27,615 bases of DNA, taken from Bacteroides sp. CAG:1076. Its GTDB lineage: Bacteria; Bacteroidota; Bacteroidia; Bacteroidales; Bacteroidaceae. Below are positions 23,675-27,615 of the stretch, piece after piece (within the stretch, counting starts at the first letter, position 1; each line of letters begins with the position of its first letter). The notes below the pieces were generated by a model that had not been told where the DNA came from, did not search any database, and worked only from the letters and a program-made list of their open reading frames with translations. Made by a program: the position numbers and the translations under genes. The stretch spans positions 1 to 27,615 of the forward strand of contig HF993163.1 of assembly GCA_000436795.1 (NCBI GenBank). Direction: 5' to 3'.

Positions 23675-25153
23675 TTATCGGGTAGCAGGATATAAATGTT
23701 GTACCAATTCGTTCAGATAAACTTCCAGATTCGTATAGTCAGGGCTCAAGTTATAACTACGTCCGTCGGCCGCATCACTTGGATTTAGTCCGTGAGTTTT
23801 TTCCCATTCGTCCGGCATACCATCGGCATCAGTATCAACAGGTGCCTTTTCCGTGTGATATTCCGGCCATCCCCCTACATCGGCAGGCTGATCTATCATG
23901 CCATTTGTACTGCCATGGCTTCCCTGATAGGTATAATTGCCTTGTCTGGTTTCTTCTACAATCCGTTTATCGTAAGTATCTCTCCGATAAGATGCACCAG
24001 CAAACTGCAAGACAGATTCATATGCATCCCAGGCAGGCTGCAGAGTAGTATGTTCTGCTATATTGAAAGGCTCACGGACAAGCAATTCGCTTTGCGGAGC
24101 AAATTGATTCTTTATAAGTAACCCGACAGAATTATCTTGGTTGACTTTCATTATTGCCTGACGCTGTTTATCACTCAGACTGGCACAAGTCGGATCGATA
24201 TAATTGCCAGAGAAACAGAAAACCCCATGAGTTCCCTTCACATTATTGTTTTTACCATCATCGGGATAAGCCGTAAACAAACGTTTATAAGAAGATTTTG
24301 TAGCCGTATAAGGTCCCGGTTTATAATAATTATTCAGAAAATTATAACTTCCTCCTTCACCGGCATAGGCTCCGTCGCTTCCATAATTGTAAATTACATT
24401 ATTGAATAGTTCCACTTTTTCTTCTTCCGGTTTTCCCGTATAGCGACTTCCGCACAAGCGGGGAGTACGGTTCGTGTGATGAGCCAACAGATTATGATGG
24501 AATGAAGCACCCTGACCTCCCCATATGCCTCCATACCCATGAGCACCTTTTTCGTGAATGGAATTGGCCAGACTCTCACTGACAATACACCATTGAAGTG
24601 TAAAACAACTGTTATCATAGAAAGTAGCGCACTCGTCCGTACTCCAGCTCATGGAACAATGATCGATTATGATGTTACGATGGTTTTTGAATCCATTCAT
24701 CGCATCATCTCCTTTTTGTTTGATGTCCGCTCCCATACGTGAACGGATAAAACGGATAATAACATTATCTGCCTGAATGCCTAAAGTATAATTTTTCAGA
24801 CAAATGCCATCACCCGGAGCTGTCTGCCCAGCAATGGTTACATCACCGTTACTGACTTTCAGCGACGACTGCAATTCGATAATTCCACTCACGGCAAACA
24901 CAATTGTGCGAGGTCCTTTTTTCCGAAGTGCCCAGCGCAAGGTCCCTTCCGAACCATCGTCTTTCAGTGAAGTTACGACCAGCACTTGTCCTCCTGCCCC
25001 ACCAGTAGTATACTTTCCAGCACCGTCCGCTCCCGGGAAAGCCGGAATCTTCGAACGGTCGGGTACCGGATATGATTTCAACTCTTGTGCCTGCAACGAC
25101 ACTGCACCTGCCAACAGCAGACTGCAAAGTCCGCCCATTACTATCTTTTTCAT
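23675..25153 (-). CDS. PL1 pectate lyase, periplasmic-type signal
   Basis: 492 residues; the signal peptide is cut after LQAQ (residue 23) by signal peptidase I. The right-handed beta-helix has the PL1 motifs: GDDAMNGF at 148-155, IIIDHCSMSWSTDEC at 161-175 (calcium ligands Asp164, Asp173), and NRTPRLCGSR at 228-237 with catalytic Arg232. The C-terminus holds a calcium-loop motif DTDADGMPDEWE at 440-451, common in Bacteroides PL1 enzymes. It cuts homogalacturonan by beta-elimination. Its start is 9 bp after the stop of the other PL1 gene, with which it shares the fold and most motifs, so the pair is a tandem duplication in one transcript. Confidence 0.93.
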   Translation of the reverse strand: MKKIVMGGLCSLLLAGAVSLQAQELKSYPVPDRSKIPAFPGADGAGKYTTGGAGGQVLVVTSLKDDGSEGTLRWALRKKGPRTIVFAVSGIIELQSSLKVSNGDVTIAGQTAPGDGICLKNYTLGIQADNVIIRFIRSRMGADIKQKGDDAMNGFKNHRNIIIDHCSMSWSTDECATFYDNSCFTLQWCIVSESLANSIHEKGAHGYGGIWGGQGASFHHNLLAHHTNRTPRLCGSRYTGKPEEEKVELFNNVIYNYGSDGAYAGEGGSYNFLNNYYKPGPYTATKSSYKRLFTAYPDDGKNNNVKGTHGVFCFSGNYIDPTCASLSDKQRQAIMKVNQDNSVGLLIKNQFAPQSELLVREPFNIAEHTTLQPAWDAYESVLQFAGASYRRDTYDKRIVEETRQGNYTYQGSHGSTNGMIDQPADVGGWPEYHTEKAPVDTDADGMPDEWEKTHGLNPSDAADGRSYNLSPDYTNLEVYLNELVQHLYPATR

Positions 25154-25162
25154 ACAATACCT

Positions 25163-26710
25163 TTATTTATAAACCGGATATAAACTTTCAGCCAAACTGT
25201 TTATATAAATCTCCAGATTGGTATATTCCTTACTTAAATTATATTTTGCAGCGTCTGATTTATCAGCCGGATTCAATCCTTTTTGTTTTTCCCATGAATC
25301 AGGCATGCCGTCTTCATCCGAATCGGAATCGGAAGTATGTGCCTCAACGTATTCGTCCCAGCCTTCAGCATCCTTTTGTGTATCAATAAAACCATAACTG
25401 CTACCATTGGAACCTTCCCGGGAATATGTTCCCGCACGCGTTTCATTTACAATACGCGTGTCTATCTGATCCCGCTTATCGGATGCCCCTGCATACTTCA
25501 GGACTGCATCATACGCCTCCTGAGCCGGCTGTACAAACGAATAATCCGAAAGAATATCAAAACGTTGCGATACCAACATTTCCCGAGCGGGGACTTCATT
25601 ATTTTTCACCACAAAAGCAGTAGCTGAAGTATTATCTGAATTTGCTGCTTCAACCTCGGCCAACTGGCTTTTTGACAAATCGTTTCGAGTATCCATATAA
25701 TTGCCGGACAGATAGAAGTTGCCATGTACGCCGGCAGCCTGATCATTGCTTCCATCATCGATATAGGCTGTAAAAAAACGGCAATGTACCTTTTTGGGAG
25801 CTGCTACCGGTCCCGGCTTATAATAGTTATTCATGATATTATAAGAACCTCCCTGTGCCCCATAAGCCCCCTCACTCGACCAATTATAGATTACATTATT
25901 GCACAAGTCGACTTTCTCCATGTCTGCCCTGTCAGAATACCGGCTGCCACACAAACGCGGAGTACGGTTGCTATGATGAGCCAACAGATTATGATGGAAT
26001 GTAGCAGGACTTCCACCCCACAAACCTCCATATCCATGGCCACCCTTTACATGAACAGAATTTGTCAGACTTTCACTGATAATACACCATTGCATCGTAA
26101 AATTAGTATTTCCATAAAAAGAAGCACATTCGTCTGTGCTCCAACTCATGGAACAATGATCGACAATGATATTTTTCTTTCCGGGATATGATGACTGATA
26201 GCCATTCATCGCATCATCTTCTGTCTTGCATTCATCCCCCATACGGCAGCGGATAAAACGAACAATTACATTATTGGCATTGATGCGTAAGGTATAGTTT
26301 TTCAAACAGATTCCCGCCCCGGGAGCTGTTTGCCCGGCAATCGTCAAATCATCGTTTTTTATAACCAACTGTCTGGTCAGAGCAATGACTCCTCCTACGG
26401 CGAAAACGACAGTACGCTTTCCTGATTTTTCAACAGCCCAGCGTAAAGTACCTTCAGAGCCATCATCTTTTAAGGATGTAACGACATAGACAGTACCTTC
26501 GGCTCCTCCCGTAGTATATTTTCCGGCACCTTCAGCTCCGGGAAAAGCCGGAATGGTTGTCCGATCGGGAGCAGAATAAACAGGTAAACCTGTTTCTGGT
26601 ACCTTGTCTATTTCTCGGGTATCTGTTTGCTCTGAGCAGGCAAACATGCCTATCGAACTTAGGACAATTACTATCATCCACATTTCTTTTATGAATCCGA
26701 TACTATTCAT
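25163..26710 (-). CDS. PL1 pectate lyase, lipoprotein form
   Basis: 515 residues from the ATG at 26710; the reading from 26746 begins at a TTG upstream of the likely -7 box and is rejected. The N-terminus (MNSIGFIKEMWMIVIVLSSIGMFAC) is a lipoprotein signal with Cys25, and the mature part starts CSEQTDTREID, acidic as in surface-exposed Bacteroides lipoproteins. The beta-helix repeats the motifs of its neighbour: DDAMNG, IIVDHCSMSWSTDEC and NRTPRLCGSR, plus the C-terminal calcium loop DSDEDGMPDSWE. It would make the first cuts in pectin at the cell surface while its paralogue works inside. First gene of the PL1 pair, 9 bp before the second. Confidence 0.92.
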   Translation of the reverse strand: MNSIGFIKEMWMIVIVLSSIGMFACSEQTDTREIDKVPETGLPVYSAPDRTTIPAFPGAEGAGKYTTGGAEGTVYVVTSLKDDGSEGTLRWAVEKSGKRTVVFAVGGVIALTRQLVIKNDDLTIAGQTAPGAGICLKNYTLRINANNVIVRFIRCRMGDECKTEDDAMNGYQSSYPGKKNIIVDHCSMSWSTDECASFYGNTNFTMQWCIISESLTNSVHVKGGHGYGGLWGGSPATFHHNLLAHHSNRTPRLCGSRYSDRADMEKVDLCNNVIYNWSSEGAYGAQGGSYNIMNNYYKPGPVAAPKKVHCRFFTAYIDDGSNDQAAGVHGNFYLSGNYMDTRNDLSKSQLAEVEAANSDNTSATAFVVKNNEVPAREMLVSQRFDILSDYSFVQPAQEAYDAVLKYAGASDKRDQIDTRIVNETRAGTYSREGSNGSSYGFIDTQKDAEGWDEYVEAHTSDSDSDEDGMPDSWEKQKGLNPADKSDAAKYNLSKEYTNLEIYINSLAESLYPVYK

Positions 26711-26733
26711 TTTTCTATAGCAGATTTCAGGTT

Positions 26734-26741
26734 CAAATTTA
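26734..26741 (-). promoter_or_regulatory. Candidate -7 box of the PL1 pair
   Basis: The minus strand reads TAAATTTG (fits TAnnTTTG); no good -33 TTTG is found 18-20 bp away. A start near 26727 leaves about 17 nt of leader before the ATG at 26710. Confidence 0.35.
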
Positions 26742-26746
26742 ATCAA

Positions 26747-26792
26747 AATAAAACAAGTCCATAAACAGGCATAAACCTATATATGGACTTGT
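26747..26792 (-). terminator. Terminator or attenuator after the DUF4957/DUF5123-like gene
   Basis: ACAAGTCCATA (plus 26753-26763) pairs perfectly with TATGGACTTGT (26782-26792), with an 18-nt loop; on the minus strand TTTATTTTG follows. It lies 30 bp past the stop of the upstream gene and just before the PL1 pair. Confidence 0.7.
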
Positions 26793-26822
26793 AGTTTACC
26801 AGTTACATGTTAGAATAAGATT

Positions 26823-27615
26823 TTATTCATTCCAACGTGGGTCGCCTGCACCCGCAACACTGCTTTGGCTGGCAGACTGTATATGGAAATCACCTTCAGC
26901 AGGATTTACGAACAGTTCTGTTGAAGACACATTCAGAATTTCGCCCCATTCGTAACCACTGTTATACGGACAGTCGGTAGTAGTAAAGACATTTGTTGTC
27001 GTTGCAATGCCTTTTACGCTTGTAGCCTTAATGGTTGATTCACCTGTATAACCGTAGAACTGACCGATAATTGTATTCTTGACATCGACTGTCACATTCG
27101 ACATCTTGTTTATATCAATGAATGATTTACTTCCTGCTACACAATTATAGAAAGTACAAGCCTCAATAGATATATTTACATTATCCTGTTGAGTAACTAA
27201 TACTCCACCAGCACTAAGTGTATTCACTGTAGAATTAGACAGATGGACTGAATTGAGTGTAAAGCCAGAAACTTTAGTCTGCAATACACCATATGAACCA
27301 ATGTCTGTCAATACGCAGTTATCAATATTAATTGAGCCAATAGAACCTTTGGCACCGTCGCTCTGAACACGAACGACACCACGGGTCTTACTAATGTTAC
27401 AGTTATCAATCAATATTTCACCAACGTTACCTTCTACATTAAAGTTCACAATATAATCATTTGCACTGCTTGTATTCTGCAAATCGAGATTATAGAAACG
27501 AATCAAATCATGGCTACCTGCCATAGAAAGTCCTTTAGGCATAAAGATAGGCTTCGTATCACCTGATTCACCCCAGAAGATAACCGATTTGAAATCGGCC
27601 GGTATCGTCAGTTCC
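26823..27615 (-). CDS. DUF4957/DUF5123-like beta-helix protein, C-terminal part
   Basis: About 263 residues, open to the window edge: the frame continues past the internal Met at 27542 with ELTIPADFKSVIFWGESGD. The segment is rich in short beta strands and Asn/Ser/Thr turns (LIDNCNISKTRGVVRV, INIDNCVLTDIGSYGVL, HLSNSTVNTLSAGGVLV), typical of a right-handed parallel beta-helix, and ends AGAGDPRWNE, the usual end of these Bacteroides proteins. Such proteins are often lipoproteins coded next to SusC/SusD in pectin loci and are thought to bind or process pectin at the surface; no catalytic residue can be assigned. The N-terminus and signal lie beyond the right edge. Confidence 0.78.
   Translation of the reverse strand, partial: ELTIPADFKSVIFWGESGDTKPIFMPKGLSMAGSHDLIRFYNLDLQNTSSANDYIVNFNVEGNVGEILIDNCNISKTRGVVRVQSDGAKGSIGSINIDNCVLTDIGSYGVLQTKVSGFTLNSVHLSNSTVNTLSAGGVLVTQQDNVNISIEACTFYNCVAGSKSFIDINKMSNVTVDVKNTIIGQFYGYTGESTIKATSVKGIATTTNVFTTTDCPYNSGYEWGEILNVSSTELFVNPAEGDFHIQSASQSSVAGAGDPRWNE

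Noticed and set aside
1..27615. CRISPR array, insertion sequence, tRNA or prophage
   Set aside because: No regularly spaced repeats, transposase or integrase genes, terminal inverted repeats around genes, or tRNA-like cloverleaf could be found on either strand.

Overview
The window looks like a chromosomal segment of a gut Bacteroides or Phocaeicola-type bacterium. Three things point there: promoters of the Bacteroidota form (TTTG near -33, TAnnTTTG near -7, spaced 18-19 bp), an L-rhamnose operon of the Bacteroides type controlled by an AraC-family RhaR, and a dense set of secreted pectin enzymes with Sec or lipoprotein signals.

Layout. (1) 1-2.4 kb, housekeeping: the first 19 codons of etfB leave the left edge on the minus strand; then a thioredoxin-fold lipoprotein (-), a YbdG/MscM-like mechanosensitive channel (+) and an FlK-like hot-dog thioesterase (+). 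(2) 2.6-7.7 kb, minus strand: a three-gene glycosidase cluster, in transcription order a GH63/GH37-like (alpha/alpha)6 hydrolase, a GH78-type alpha-L-rhamnosidase and a GH140-type apiosidase. (3) 8.0-13.9 kb, plus strand: rhamnulokinase, rhamnose isomerase, rhamnose/H+ symporter, rhamnulose-1-P aldolase, a strong terminator, then rhaR with its own promoter. The glycosidase cluster and the rhamnose operon diverge from one 350-bp control region. (4) 14-17 kb: an AspT/YidE-type transporter (-) and an unusual TonB-C protein with a DSL-repeat tail (+). (5) 17.2-27.6 kb: a pectin block, nearly all minus: the 3' end of a DUF4957/DUF5123-like beta-helix protein, two tandem PL1 lyases, a PL10-like lyase, a PL10-esterase fusion and a CE12-CE8 fusion. 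A secreted KdgF-like cupin sits inside the block on the opposite strand.

How it works together. The esterases (acetyl, methyl) and lyases (PL1, PL10) would strip and cut homogalacturonan and rhamnogalacturonan. The cupin would open the unsaturated monouronates. The glycosidases would free rhamnose and perhaps apiose, and the rhamnose operon would turn rhamnose into DHAP and lactaldehyde. The SusC/SusD pair expected for such a locus is not in the window and probably lies just past the right edge.

The most notable non-coding signals are a phased TGTACA element present twice with exactly the same spacing (2.4 and 17.1 kb), two different dyads sitting on the -7 boxes of the divergent cupin and PL10 promoters, and an AATCAAA direct-repeat array placed as an AraC-type activator site upstream of the rhamnose operon. 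I recognise no wholly new multi-gene system.
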